From a virus, in IMG/VR virus record IMGVR_UViG_3300029319_000076, positions 1-51,979 of that record: a stretch of 51,979 nucleotides of DNA. One strand, 5' to 3'. The notes below the pieces were generated by a model that searched no databases, was not told where the DNA came from, and saw only the letters and a program-made list of their open reading frames with translations. A program made the position numbers and the translations under genes. Positions within the stretch are counted from its first letter, which is position 1, and the number at the start of each line of letters is the position of its first letter. Of the stretch, positions 7,761 to 16,447 are shown piece by piece.

Positions 7761-8930
7761 TTATCCTATATAAATTTTAAGTGGTATCTTCATCATCTGA
7801 TTCTGCATTGCATCAGATTCTGCTTGTTTTCTTTCCAATTGTGCTTGTCTTGACATTGTATCCAGGATCTCTTTAAGTTCTGTTATAAGACCCTCTTTTT
7901 CAGTCTGAGCGGCTGATATAAGGTCCGCTCCGTTCAATGTTATTTCTGCATTAGGAATTGGTAATGATGAATATTTACCACGAATATATCCTAACATTTC
8001 TTTTGCTAATGCTAATGTATATCTTCTTATCCATTGTTTACCAACAGCATTTATTCTAGAATAAACTACATCTTCATATGGAACATTTGAAAAATCTGAT
8101 ATCCTTCCTGTTGCTCCTTTCAATGGATTTGATCTTTCATCTTTTAGAATATATTCAAAATAAACTTTTGTTGTTATATCTGTATTTGGTAATGGAAATA
8201 ATTTTAATCTATTATTTACTAGTTCAAATGAATAAGCTGATTTTCTTATTTGATCATTAAATTCAATTGCTTGTAATCTTAATACATCAGCATATGTTGG
8301 CATCATCATAAATTGTACACCTGGAGAATAATTTCCAAAAGCAAATTGATCTAACATTTGCTGTGATCCTAATCCTGTTCCAATAAATGGATCAAAATAT
8401 CTAATTAATGCAGGAGGAGCCTCATGAAATATACGTTTTATTTCAATTGAATCTGTTCCTGCAGTTCCTGATTCTAAATTTACAATAGACGAATCTGTTA
8501 AATCATAAATTTGTTTATTAGTTTCTACAGATAAAGATCCTGTATAATATGTTACATTTCCACCAGAACCAGCTTCTGTACCATAATCTTCTGCTAATTC
8601 AATAATACCTCCAAAGTTTGCTGATACCTTTTGCCCTGTCAAATTAGAACCTGTTTCAGCTCCATATAAATTTAAAAGATTATCTCTTATATTATATGTA
8701 TTAACTTGTGCACCATATTCAGTCACAGCTTCTTCAAAACATGCAAAGAAATTTATATTTTGCAATTCAATATCTGTTAAAGGATATCCCAAACGTTTGG
8801 CGCACCAGTCTGCAGTATTAACAGATGCTGTAACAAATGTTAAATCTGTATCATATAATCCGAACGGTGTGTTTCCAGAAACATCTGAAAATGATGATGA
8901 TCCTGGCCAAATTGGAATTTTTACTGCCAT
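7761..8930 (-). CDS. Neck protein, probably gp13-like
   Basis: This 389-residue protein is first in the neck cluster. Recognisable blocks are TADWCAKRLGYPLTDIELQ near residue 40, a central Gly/Ser/Thr-rich stretch, IKRIFHEAPPALIRYFDPF, and the C-terminal 'RYTLALAKEMLGYIRGKYSS' helix followed by 'AEITLNGADLISAAQTEKE'. This pattern, especially the late helix with an NGADL motif, is what I associate with gp13 of marine T4-type phages, part of the head-completion complex. The gene starts with SD AGAAGG and an ATATTTAT motif. It ends close to the gp14-like start. The assignment to gp13 rather than another connector protein is moderately sure. Confidence 0.66.
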   Translation of the reverse strand: MAVKIPIWPGSSSFSDVSGNTPFGLYDTDLTFVTASVNTADWCAKRLGYPLTDIELQNINFFACFEEAVTEYGAQVNTYNIRDNLLNLYGAETGSNLTGQKVSANFGGIIELAEDYGTEAGSGGNVTYYTGSLSVETNKQIYDLTDSSIVNLESGTAGTDSIEIKRIFHEAPPALIRYFDPFIGTGLGSQQMLDQFAFGNYSPGVQFMMMPTYADVLRLQAIEFNDQIRKSAYSFELVNNRLKLFPLPNTDITTKVYFEYILKDERSNPLKGATGRISDFSNVPYEDVVYSRINAVGKQWIRRYTLALAKEMLGYIRGKYSSLPIPNAEITLNGADLISAAQTEKEGLITELKEILDTMSRQAQLERKQAESDAMQNQMMKIPLKIYIG

Positions 8931-8953
8931 AGCTTACCTTCTCTTATTTTTAT

Positions 8954-8961
8954 ATAAATAT
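8954..8961 (-). promoter_or_regulatory. ATATTTAT motif (putative late promoter)
   Basis: The coding strand reads CTACATATTTATATAAAA, followed by AGAAGG and the start of the gp13-like gene. It would drive the three-gene neck operon. Confidence 0.55.
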
Positions 8962-8975
8962 GTAGAAACGAAAGA

Positions 8976-9503
8976 TTAAATGATAATTTGACCTGATGTT
9001 AATTCAATTGTACCTGAAATTAATTGAACTGGTACGCCTGGTACGGCAGCTTCTTCGTAATAAACAGTCATAAAAAGATGGTCGAAATAAACTCTACCAG
9101 ATGAAATAGTAGACATATCTAGAGTTGCTATAACATCATTAGCAGTAGTTGCTGACCATTCTAAGCCCCATCTTGTAGTTGAACCACCATATGTTACCGT
9201 TGCATCTGATTTACCAAAAGCTGCACTTGGAGCTAACGAATCACCATTATCTGTTCCATTATTAAGAAATATTAAAGGCGTGGCTGCAAAATTATTACCT
9301 TGACCTTCTACAGTTATTTCTAATCCATTGATAGTAGCTCCACTTGGCACATTAAGATTTCCAAATGTTAGAGTTATATCATCAAGAGCATTACTCATAA
9401 ATGGATTATTACGTGTGTTATCTGACGATGACCATGCATCTATTGCACCAATATCAGTTCCTTGCGCGTTAGTTGATGTTGCTACTGAAGTTGTTGTTGC
9501 CAT
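8976..9503 (-). CDS. Predicted beta-sandwich virion protein
   Basis: This 175-residue protein is not recognised as a named family. It is rich in Thr, Ser, Asn and Gly, without clear helices, and has the pattern ALDDITLTFGNLNVPSGATI followed by INGLEITVEG. That pattern is common in phage adhesin-like beta-sandwiches. The end (PVQLISGTIELTSGQIII) looks like a strand-swapping tail. It starts 9 bases after the stop of the 188-residue gene and follows the fibre gene group, so it is probably a fibre-associated or decoration protein. Cysteine is absent. No separate promoter motif is visible. Confidence 0.68.
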   Translation of the reverse strand: MATTTSVATSTNAQGTDIGAIDAWSSSDNTRNNPFMSNALDDITLTFGNLNVPSGATINGLEITVEGQGNNFAATPLIFLNNGTDNGDSLAPSAAFGKSDATVTYGGSTTRWGLEWSATTANDVIATLDMSTISSGRVYFDHLFMTVYYEEAAVPGVPVQLISGTIELTSGQIII

Positions 9504-9512
9504 TTTACTTTT

Positions 9513-10079
9513 CTAGTTTGCTGTTAATGTAAAAGTTTTTATAGTTTTTGTCTTACCTACTACTATCTGAACTGAAATAGCTAAAGTATCTTTTGCATCA
9601 TCACTAGCAGCTGGTGTATGTGCCAGACCAGTAATTGTTATTGTTCCACCTGCTTGTTTAGTTGTTATTGCAGGGAATGGTGATGATACTTTAGCATCAT
9701 TTGCTGATACTCGAGTTGAAAATGATGCGGATGCATTTTGCAATGATGTTATATTGCTATTAGCTGTTATAATATTTGTTTTATTTGCATTTGCTGTTTG
9801 AAAAGCTTGACTACCACTAAAAAATGATAAAGAAGTATTATCTCGCGTTTCAAATATTTTTGCAGTTATATATTGAAGCGATGTTTGTAACGGTGATATA
9901 ACATCATCTTCATCTAATATTTCATTTAAACTCGATGATATTTTTACGGCTGTAGTTTTTAATCCTAAAGATGCTGTATTTTCAGTTGCTAAATCTTTAA
10001 ATCCTTTTCCAAAACTTCCAGAATCTACTAAACCTTTTATTAGATCTGGATCTTGATCAAATTTTCCTAGTTTTGCCAT
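9513..10079 (-). CDS. Fibre-associated protein of unknown function
   Basis: This 188-residue protein has a polar N-terminal part (GKFDQDPDLIKGLVDSGSF), a helical middle (SSLNEILDEDDVISPLQTSL) and a segment ITANSNITSLQNASASFSTR with a possible trimeric coiled coil. The C-terminal part is Thr-rich and beta-like (GTITITGLAHTPAASDDAK). Its ATG overlaps the stop codon of the large upstream fibre gene in TAATG, so translation is coupled and the two products are probably made together. A chaperone, connector or minor fibre component is likely; I cannot be more specific. Confidence 0.68.
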   Translation of the reverse strand: MAKLGKFDQDPDLIKGLVDSGSFGKGFKDLATENTASLGLKTTAVKISSSLNEILDEDDVISPLQTSLQYITAKIFETRDNTSLSFFSGSQAFQTANANKTNIITANSNITSLQNASASFSTRVSANDAKVSSPFPAITTKQAGGTITITGLAHTPAASDDAKDTLAISVQIVVGKTKTIKTFTLTAN

Positions 10080-13000
10080 TATATTATCCTCTTAAAATAA
10101 ATTGTCCATGTACCCTGTACTTGAGCATCACCTGATGAATCCAAAGTTGTAGATTTTAATCTTGGATATATGTATTGATCAGCTTCTATAGAATGACTCA
10201 TTAGACCTCTTGCATTAATATATCTCAGTCCATATCTATCATTAGTAGCATGTTGCATGGATGCAGATCTATGTAGCTCTGTTAAATTCAATATTTGATT
10301 GACATCGTTGGCATTAGTTTGATGTAATGCTAATGATGCTGAAACTGGATCTCCGGTCAATAATGATGCTGTAAAAGTATATGGTGAATTATCTTTATTA
10401 CCATTTGCTAACAATGTCCATCCTGTGATTTGACATTTATAAGGAACTTGCCATCCTGCCTGTACAAAACGCTTATCTGCTCCTGCTAAATTAATTTGTG
10501 TAACATCCGAATCATCTCCATAATCTTTATTCCAGAAATAATAATTTAATCCTTGTCTATTTGGACCATGCCAATTTGTATTGTCAGCATCTGTTTGAAA
10601 TGAAAATTGAAAATGGTCTTCATTCTTTGAATATACATAACCACTTGCGCTTATATTGGCTGAAGCTGTTACATTAGTTATATTTGCCTCATTTCCTAAT
10701 TCTAATCTTTTCTGTGTATTTATTATTGCTAGTCTTTGATTAGAATCAATAATTGACATATTAGATACACCAACTTGTAATTCTAATGTTCCTGTACCTG
10801 AAGATGGATTGAATGTATATGTATTTCCTGTTTGTATATCAAAACTACCTGCACTTAAAAATAAATTATCTGCACTTATTCTTCCACTTGCACTTATATC
10901 ACCTGAGGCTGTTACATGTGTAGCATTGTTTCCTAATACTATACTACTTCCATCAATAAATGTTCGGTTGGAAGGTACACCTATAGTAAGATTATTACTA
11001 GTTTTTTGTGCCAATATAAAATCGTCTACTGTATATGTATTTGCTATTATATTACCACTTGCACTTATATCGCTTGAGGCTGTTATATTACCTGTTCTAT
11101 CTAATTTAAATACTGCATTTTGTCCTGATTGGGCAACTGGTCCTGGAGCTATTGCAAAAAATCCGTCTCCGTCAGTACTTGTTCTATCTAATGCTAAACT
11201 AAATGCTTGGCCGTCACCTGATGCTGACATTTCGATACCTACAACTCTGTTACCTGTTGGATGTTCTGAATGTATTTTTAATACAGATCCTCCGTCTCTT
11301 CCTATTAATTCAAGTACTCCTGCTCCATCAGGTGATTCAATTGTAGGCGTATTTATCTCTTTTGCAATTACTAATGCACTTGAACTTATATTGCTTGATG
11401 CTGTTATGCTAGCTGCAGAAACAAATCCAGAAACTCTAAGTCCTGTAGCTGCAGAATTATTTGCTCGAAGAATATTAAATGAACCAGTTCCTGCTGTATG
11501 CACTGCTGATAAACTTGAACTTACTCTATGTTGGTTTTGGCTATTTGCTGGTGTAATTTGAGTATCAGATGTTATTAGACTGCTATTCAATGTAAGAGCA
11601 CCAGAAAATCTTCCTGTACCAGATACATCCAATTTATAAGATGGCGATGTATGTCCTACGGCTAGATCTCCACCTGCAGGATTGATATAGCAATCATTGA
11701 AGCCATCAAAAAAGATTTTTGTAGTATTTGAACTGAATATTTGCAAAAATCCTTTTGTTGCGGAAGAACCTATGTCAACAGCTTTCCTTGTGGTAGAATC
11801 TGTTTCATAAATTTCTATATCGTTTGAATTTATATATACTCCTTTTGATACAGCTGTTGGTGAATTAAAACTGCTTGCTATTAGTTGACCACTTGCACTT
11901 ATATTTCCTGATGCTGTTATATGACCTGAAGTGTCTAAATTTCCATTTAAATCTATATCTCCTGTTACTTCAAGTATTGCTTCATCTCCTCTTATATGGA
12001 CTATTTCAGTTCCTTCTGATTTAAATAAAATATCATCTCCACTATCTATATTAATATCATTTGAACAACTAATTACTAATCGTGTTGATTGAAGTGAAAG
12101 AATTGGTGGAGTTTGTGTACCTATAAAATATCCACTATTAGATGCTTGTATAGTACCACTTGAACTTATATTGCCTGAAGCTGTTACGTTACCTCTAATT
12201 CTAGTAAAAAATAAACCTGATCCATGACCAAGAGTTGTATTACCGTCTATACTAACGTTTCCACTATGGAATGTTGTATTGTTGGCAAATATATTGAAAT
12301 CTTGAAAGTTATTTTCTGTTCCATCGTCTATTACAAGATTACCTACTCCTCCTGCTTCTCCAAAACGATATGTTCTAGAACTACCAGCATGAACTTGTAA
12401 CTGTGTTTTTGTATGAATAGCACCGCTAGCACTTATATCACCACTTGCGCTGATATCACCTGTTACTGTTAGCGATGAAGCTGGCTGAGTTGTATTGATT
12501 CCAAATTTTACGTTATTGGCATCATTTTTTGTGATTACAGAACTTGTAGGTCCGTCTTGAACTTTAAATATAGTACCATTACCTGCCGTAGCATTATCAC
12601 CAAATGTATATGCTAAATTATTATCAGCAACTTTTCCTTGACCTTTCATTACTTCTTCACCATCTGCATCAAGTATTAAAAAGAAATTGCTATGGTTGGT
12701 CAATCCATGAAATTGATGCGATGTGCTTACAGTTCCTGCAGAACCTCCAGGTTGACCAAATTTGGTTGCACCCGTACTTCGAAAATGGCCAAATGAAGCT
12801 GTTGATGTAATACTTGCTGAAACATTGCCTGTTAATGTTGCATTTCCTACTATATCTAATACTTGATTTGGCGAAGTTGTTCCTATACCTAATCTAGAAT
12901 GAACTACTGCATTATTAGTAATTATAGTTCCACTTGAACTTATATTACCTGAGGCTGTTATTTCTCCACTTACTTTTAAGTCAGAATTGTGAATGGCAAC

Positions 13001-13585
13001 ATTTTTAGACTGTATAGATAATTTTTGTTGTCCACCTCTGTTTATGTCTATTTGACCAGCTGTAATCCTTATGAAGTCATTTCCGCCTATTCCATCAAGA
13101 CCTATTCTTCCACCAGTAGGCACATAAACATCACTTCCTTCTATAGTTCCACTTGCACTTATATCTCCCGATGATGTTATATCTGTATTTACTTTTATAT
13201 TAGTATTAAAAGTTAAAGGTTCGTTTGCTCCTCCTTTGGAAATTTCTCCTGCTCCTCCAAAAAGAATGCCATTGTTGTAGCTTAAATTTAATGCATCTCC
13301 ATGGATAGTTCCACTTGCACTTATATTACCCGAGGCTGTTATGTTTGTAACATGTATAGATGGCTGACCAGTTAATCCATCAGCAATATCAGCATGAGAT
13401 GAGGATATTTCTTTTATTATTTCATGAGATGCAGAAACTGCATATGATGCTGATATTGCAAACGATGCAGATGGTGGTAAGAACAATGAGCCTGTACCAT
13501 CTCTTATATCTCCATTGTTATCGCGTTGCAGGACTCGTTGATAAGTATCCTGAATGTTTTGGCCGGTGAAATCTGGTAACGGCAT
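10079..13585 (-). CDS. Repeat-rich tail fibre protein (ITASGNISASG repeats)
   Basis: This 1168-residue protein starts MPLPDFTGQNIQDTYQRVL and then enters SASFAISASYAVSASHE. About ten or more copies of a short repeat of the form ITASGNISASGTI follow, separated by 50-100 residues of variable beta-rich sequence. The repeats probably form turns or registers of a trimeric beta-structured shaft. The last 200 residues form a distinct domain (DNTNWHGPNRQGL, NKDYGDDSD, GWQVPYK, then YPRLKS and WTIYFKR) shared with the 1230-residue fibre encoded further right. This is probably the receptor-binding tip. At DNA level the repeats are near-identical 32-base units. It overlaps the next gene by one base (TAATG). 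Confidence 0.85.
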   Translation of the reverse strand: MPLPDFTGQNIQDTYQRVLQRDNNGDIRDGTGSLFLPPSASFAISASYAVSASHEIIKEISSSHADIADGLTGQPSIHVTNITASGNISASGTIHGDALNLSYNNGILFGGAGEISKGGANEPLTFNTNIKVNTDITSSGDISASGTIEGSDVYVPTGGRIGLDGIGGNDFIRITAGQIDINRGGQQKLSIQSKNVAIHNSDLKVSGEITASGNISSSGTIITNNAVVHSRLGIGTTSPNQVLDIVGNATLTGNVSASITSTASFGHFRSTGATKFGQPGGSAGTVSTSHQFHGLTNHSNFFLILDADGEEVMKGQGKVADNNLAYTFGDNATAGNGTIFKVQDGPTSSVITKNDANNVKFGINTTQPASSLTVTGDISASGDISASGAIHTKTQLQVHAGSSRTYRFGEAGGVGNLVIDDGTENNFQDFNIFANNTTFHSGNVSIDGNTTLGHGSGLFFTRIRGNVTASGNISSSGTIQASNSGYFIGTQTPPILSLQSTRLVISCSNDINIDSGDDILFKSEGTEIVHIRGDEAILEVTGDIDLNGNLDTSGHITASGNISASGQLIASSFNSPTAVSKGVYINSNDIEIYETDSTTRKAVDIGSSATKGFLQIFSSNTTKIFFDGFNDCYINPAGGDLAVGHTSPSYKLDVSGTGRFSGALTLNSSLITSDTQITPANSQNQHRVSSSLSAVHTAGTGSFNILRANNSAATGLRVSGFVSAASITASSNISSSALVIAKEINTPTIESPDGAGVLELIGRDGGSVLKIHSEHPTGNRVVGIEMSASGDGQAFSLALDRTSTDGDGFFAIAPGPVAQSGQNAVFKLDRTGNITASSDISASGNIIANTYTVDDFILAQKTSNNLTIGVPSNRTFIDGSSIVLGNNATHVTASGDISASGRISADNLFLSAGSFDIQTGNTYTFNPSSGTGTLELQVGVSNMSIIDSNQRLAIINTQKRLELGNEANITNVTASANISASGYVYSKNEDHFQFSFQTDADNTNWHGPNRQGLNYYFWNKDYGDDSDVTQINLAGADKRFVQAGWQVPYKCQITGWTLLANGNKDNSPYTFTASLLTGDPVSASLALHQTNANDVNQILNLTELHRSASMQHATNDRYGLRYINARGLMSHSIEADQYIYPRLKSTTLDSSGDAQVQGTWTIYFKRII
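10640..13345 (-). repeat. Dispersed ~32-bp direct repeats in fibre gene
   Basis: On the plus strand the unit reads CCACTTGCACTTATAT followed by CACCTGAGGCTGTTAT, with small variations. Copies begin near 10641, 10888, 11055, 11373, 11888, 12151, 12421, 12928, 13149 and 13311. Each encodes the ITASGNISASG-type repeat. Further copies occur in the other fibre gene near 29761 and 30080. The spacing is irregular, and the units lie inside coding DNA. Confidence 0.85.
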
Positions 13586-13595
13586 TTAGTAACCC

Positions 13596-14186
13596 CTATT
13601 TTTGTTTTGCTAATACATTCAATACACCGTTAATAACTTTTCCTTTCGAAGATTGATTGATTGGTTTGAATTGAGTATATGTAGCTATAACTTTGTTTAG
13701 TTTATCCTTTTTATAAGATAAATTATCAATATTTACATTTTCATGAATTAATAATTTCATGATATTGATTATATGTTTCTTCTCTGTTTCTGTAATTGTA
13801 ACTGGTTTTGATTTTTTAGTTTCTTTTATTTTAGAAACTTGTACTTTTGGTCCGGTTGATTCTATCATAGGCTTTTGTTGAGATTTCACTTCAACTGTTA
13901 CTTTTTTACTTGCTTCAATTTCAAAGTCTGATTGCCATGGTGTAAAATAAGTATCTTCTGCTATTACTTCTAATCTTATATTACCTTTTGATGATTCATC
14001 AATTAAACCTTTTAATTTTCTAATAGGTATTTCACATTTACCTGCTGATGATATTTTACCATTAAACATTAAACTATAGTCAGATGTTTCTACAACTAAA
14101 CGTGCTTTTGAATTAGAAAGGCTTGCGCCTTCTATTTTTATATCACATTCAAATAGTTCTGCTTTATCTGTAAATAATTTATACAT
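13596..14186 (-). CDS. Conserved phage protein, beta domain plus basic helical C-terminus
   Basis: This 196-residue protein has an N-terminal domain with CDIKIEGASLSNSKARLVVE, then GKCEIPIRKLKGLIDES and NIRLEVIAEDTYFTPWQSDF. I recognise this pattern from marine T4-type phages, where it has no assigned function. A lysine-rich linker (residues about 105-135) leads to a helical C-terminal part with VLNVLAKQK at the end. The ATG overlaps the stop codon of the 54-residue gene, so the two are translationally coupled. It lies between the major capsid region and the fibre gene, so a virion or assembly role is plausible but unproven. Confidence 0.72.
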   Translation of the reverse strand: MYKLFTDKAELFECDIKIEGASLSNSKARLVVETSDYSLMFNGKISSAGKCEIPIRKLKGLIDESSKGNIRLEVIAEDTYFTPWQSDFEIEASKKVTVEVKSQQKPMIESTGPKVQVSKIKETKKSKPVTITETEKKHIINIMKLLIHENVNIDNLSYKKDKLNKVIATYTQFKPINQSSKGKVINGVLNVLAKQK

Positions 14187-14343
14187 CTGATTTCTCCTTA
14201 TATGGTACTAATTTATTTAATTTCTTTCTTCGAAAATCACATCCGCAATCGATACCTAACAATTTACTTATTTTTTTAACAATCCATTTAATACCTGTAA
14301 ATGTTGTTATTTTTTCTATCGTATCTCCTAAACCTTTAGACAT
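14179..14343 (-). CDS. 54-residue conserved protein with Cys-Gly-Cys motif
   Basis: The small gene starts at the ATG at 14343 (MSKGLGDTIEKITTFTGIKW) and ends with a TAA that overlaps the start of the next gene. It contains IDCGCDFRRKKLNKLVPY, with two cysteines separated by a single glycine. The combination GLGDTIEKIT, a hydrophobic helix (GIKWIVKKISKLLGI) and the C-G-C block followed by basic residues is familiar from other phages, where the function is unknown. It overlaps both neighbours, which argues strongly that it is a real, coupled gene. A zinc or membrane-associated role is only a guess. Confidence 0.8.
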   Translation of the reverse strand: MSKGLGDTIEKITTFTGIKWIVKKISKLLGIDCGCDFRRKKLNKLVPYKEKSDV

Positions 14344-14653
14344 GTATATTTTCCACGGTTAAATCTATTCCTAACACTTCTTTAACTACCATTTCACAAT
14401 CTTTGGCTGTTACTTCAATATCATCTCTAATTGTTTTTTGGCCAGAATATGTTTCAATACCTTTTACTTTACATATTAATTTTATAAATCGCTTCTTTTT
14501 TTCTGGGTCAAGTTCTTCTACAGCACGAATAGCTCCTTCTACAGATCCGCCTGCTGCTTCAACTATTTCAAGAACTAATAGTACTTCGTCCCATTTATGT
14601 GGATTATCATTCCACTTAAAGTTTGCCTCGTCCCATTTTATTTTAGTAGCCAT
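14336..14653 (-). CDS. Small conserved protein with W-rich N-terminus
   Basis: This is a 105-residue protein if it starts at the ATG at 14653 (MATKIKWDEANFKWNDNPHK). A longer reading from 14713 would run through the leader motif and part of the capsid terminator, so I reject it. The N-terminus has regularly spaced tryptophans (KW, KW, KW). The rest is helical and acidic/basic (EVLLVLEIVEAAGGSVEGAI, then DPEKKKRFIKLICKVKG). An ATATTTAT motif ends only a few bases before the ATG and there is no clear SD. It overlaps the 54-residue gene by 8 bases. Function is unknown; co-transcription with the downstream virion genes is likely. Confidence 0.75.
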   Translation of the reverse strand: MATKIKWDEANFKWNDNPHKWDEVLLVLEIVEAAGGSVEGAIRAVEELDPEKKKRFIKLICKVKGIETYSGQKTIRDDIEVTAKDCEMVVKEVLGIDLTVENIHV

Positions 14654-14658
14654 TTTAT

Positions 14659-14666
14659 ATAAATAT
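14659..14666 (-). promoter_or_regulatory. ATATTTAT motif abutting a start codon
   Basis: The coding strand reads ACATATTTATATAAA-ATG, so only 5 bases separate the 8-base core from the ATG. It follows the capsid terminator directly. If it is a -10 element, the transcript would be leaderless. Confidence 0.52.
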
Positions 14667-14674
14667 GTGTATAT

Positions 14675-14703
14675 ACAAAAGAAAAGGCGCACTTGGCGCC
14701 TTT
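14675..14703 (-). terminator. Intrinsic terminator after major capsid gene
   Basis: The coding strand has AAAGGCGC-CAAGT-GCGCCTTT, an 8-bp perfect stem rich in GC, followed by TCTTTT. It lies 26 bases after the capsid stop codon. Confidence 0.9.
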
Positions 14704-14728
14704 CCTTAATCAATATTTAGATTAACTA

Positions 14729-16423
14729 TTATAGTCTATCTAATCCTTCTACAAATACCTTACCGTAGAATTCTGGTCTTACCATCTTCTTAGCATATCT
14801 AGTCATTACACCTTTTCTTGGAGTGAATGATTTAGGATCATATACTAATGGAGTCATGATAAGTGGAATATATGGAGCATATACCGCACCAGTTTCAAGG
14901 AACTGAGTTCCTCTGTATCCCATTAATATGGTATTTTCAGTCATATATGGATTCTTATAAACTTGGAATCTATTATTAATAGCTCCAACTTTCTGTACAC
15001 CCATTGCAAACTGCGCTTTATCACCATCTGTATCAGCAGCATATCCTGGAATTGATTCTAGAATAGTTGCAACACTTGGAGAACATACAAGGAAGTTCGC
15101 TCCACCTCTTAATGTTAATTGGTGAATCTTGTTACTTACCTTTTGAATTTTAGTTCCTAAAGTTTGGAACCAAGTTCCTTGGTTGTATGCTTGAGCAGCC
15201 GCATTAGATAATTTAAATCCTCCTGTAGCTGAATCATACTCTTGACCAATTCTTGCAGACCATCTATCAACTGTCTGAGCATTTTGGATTAACATATCTA
15301 AAATTTCTAAATCAATTTCTTGCGAAACATATTCAGATAACATAGAAGTTAATTCAGCCTCAGCGTCAATTGAATGATAAGCATTTAAGTCTTGAGCAAA
15401 TTCAGGAGTCCATACTGCTTTCAACTTTCTAGTCTTAGCAACTATAGCCTCAGATCTCATTTCAAGATTGATTTCTGGAATATCTAATGTAGATACTGCA
15501 CCACCTCCTGCTGACGGGAATGATACTGCATTACCATCTTCGAAGTCACCTCTAGTAACATCAGTTGGTGCTTTTTGATACTTAAATGTTGCATTAAACG
15601 TTGTTGGAGTAGCTGCTGTCTTCTTAATTAAGAATTGAACTATACCAGACGTTGGTGCAGAAGTAAACTGCGGGAAGAACGTACTAATACCTGAACCAGA
15701 TACTGTAAATGCTCTTACGCCTTTAAGATCAGCTGCTTCTAATGAAGAAGTTGTTGTTCTTAATACTGTAAATAAGTTTAAATTAGCTCCACCTAATGAT
15801 GCAGAGAATGCTGAATCAAAGTTAGTTGCAAATTCAAGACCAGCTTGAGTAAATGCACCTTTATCAGTAAACGTACCTGTACCAGCTGCAATCGAACCTG
15901 TATTCCAACTTGTTCCACCATCACCTAAGTTTGATGTAGTAGCTTCGTTAATTGAATAACCAAATCTACCTGCACCATAAAGACCTTCAGTTGCTACTGT
16001 AGTTCCTTTATCGTCATCAGTTACACCAAATACAGAATCATTTTGTGAATCTTTACCAGCTCCTGTTTCAAATCCTGGTTGTGATGTTCCATATTTAAAG
16101 TCTAGGAAAAATACTAGACCTGATGGTAAGTTCATTGGCTGAACGCTTACAAAATCTTTTGCAGCTATTTCAGCAAAAATTCTTCTTACCAATGGAAGAG
16201 CAACACCTGACCATTCTTCTGAGTTAGAAGCAGTACCAGTTGAATTAGCTTCAGAAACTAATTGCTTTGCTTGGTTTTCTAAAAGAACTGCCATACCTGA
16301 TTTTTCATACTCGTGGCTTAATCCTTCAAGAAGACCTGTTTTTTGCCATTTATTAACAAGACCAGCTGCTTCCTTTCTTTGGATGTTAGCTGCTTGAGTT
16401 GGCATTAATGAATTTATATCCAT
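14729..16423 (-). CDS. gp23: Major capsid protein, gp23-like
   Basis: This 564-residue protein matches T4 gp23 (521 residues) in organisation. It has an N-terminal propeptide-like helical part (MDINSLMPTQAAN up to about residue 65), then WSGVALPLVRRIFAEI and VQPMNLPSGLVFFLDFKYG, the strongly conserved gp23 entry. The C-terminal half carries AVWTPEFAQDLNAYHSID, 'LEILDMLIQNAQT' and 'LVCSPSVATILESIPGY', ending in KKMVRPEFYGKVFVEGLD. The prohead protease probably removes the first 60 or so residues; LLEGL near residue 32 or LLEN near residue 48 resemble its (L/I)xE preference. SD GGGAG precedes the ATG and a strong terminator follows. The gene directly follows the scaffold gene, as in T4. Confidence 0.95.
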   Translation of the reverse strand: MDINSLMPTQAANIQRKEAAGLVNKWQKTGLLEGLSHEYEKSGMAVLLENQAKQLVSEANSTGTASNSEEWSGVALPLVRRIFAEIAAKDFVSVQPMNLPSGLVFFLDFKYGTSQPGFETGAGKDSQNDSVFGVTDDDKGTTVATEGLYGAGRFGYSINEATTSNLGDGGTSWNTGSIAAGTGTFTDKGAFTQAGLEFATNFDSAFSASLGGANLNLFTVLRTTTSSLEAADLKGVRAFTVSGSGISTFFPQFTSAPTSGIVQFLIKKTAATPTTFNATFKYQKAPTDVTRGDFEDGNAVSFPSAGGGAVSTLDIPEINLEMRSEAIVAKTRKLKAVWTPEFAQDLNAYHSIDAEAELTSMLSEYVSQEIDLEILDMLIQNAQTVDRWSARIGQEYDSATGGFKLSNAAAQAYNQGTWFQTLGTKIQKVSNKIHQLTLRGGANFLVCSPSVATILESIPGYAADTDGDKAQFAMGVQKVGAINNRFQVYKNPYMTENTILMGYRGTQFLETGAVYAPYIPLIMTPLVYDPKSFTPRKGVMTRYAKKMVRPEFYGKVFVEGLDRL

Positions 16424-16447
16424 TTTAATTTCTCCCTCTTTTAAGAA

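Noticed and set aside
10809-11561. 250-residue plus-strand open frame
   Set aside because: It is antisense to the repeat-rich fibre gene. Its residues mirror the complement of Ser/Thr-rich repeats, and it lacks an SD or promoter.
10640-13345. Regular short repeats as a possible CRISPR array
   Set aside because: The units are in frame within a fibre gene, vary in sequence and are separated by irregular coding segments. No cas gene is present.
14654-14713. 20-residue N-terminal extension of the 105-residue gene
   Set aside because: The extension would run through the capsid terminator and the leader motif and lacks similarity to a natural N-terminus. The ATG at 14653 is preferred.
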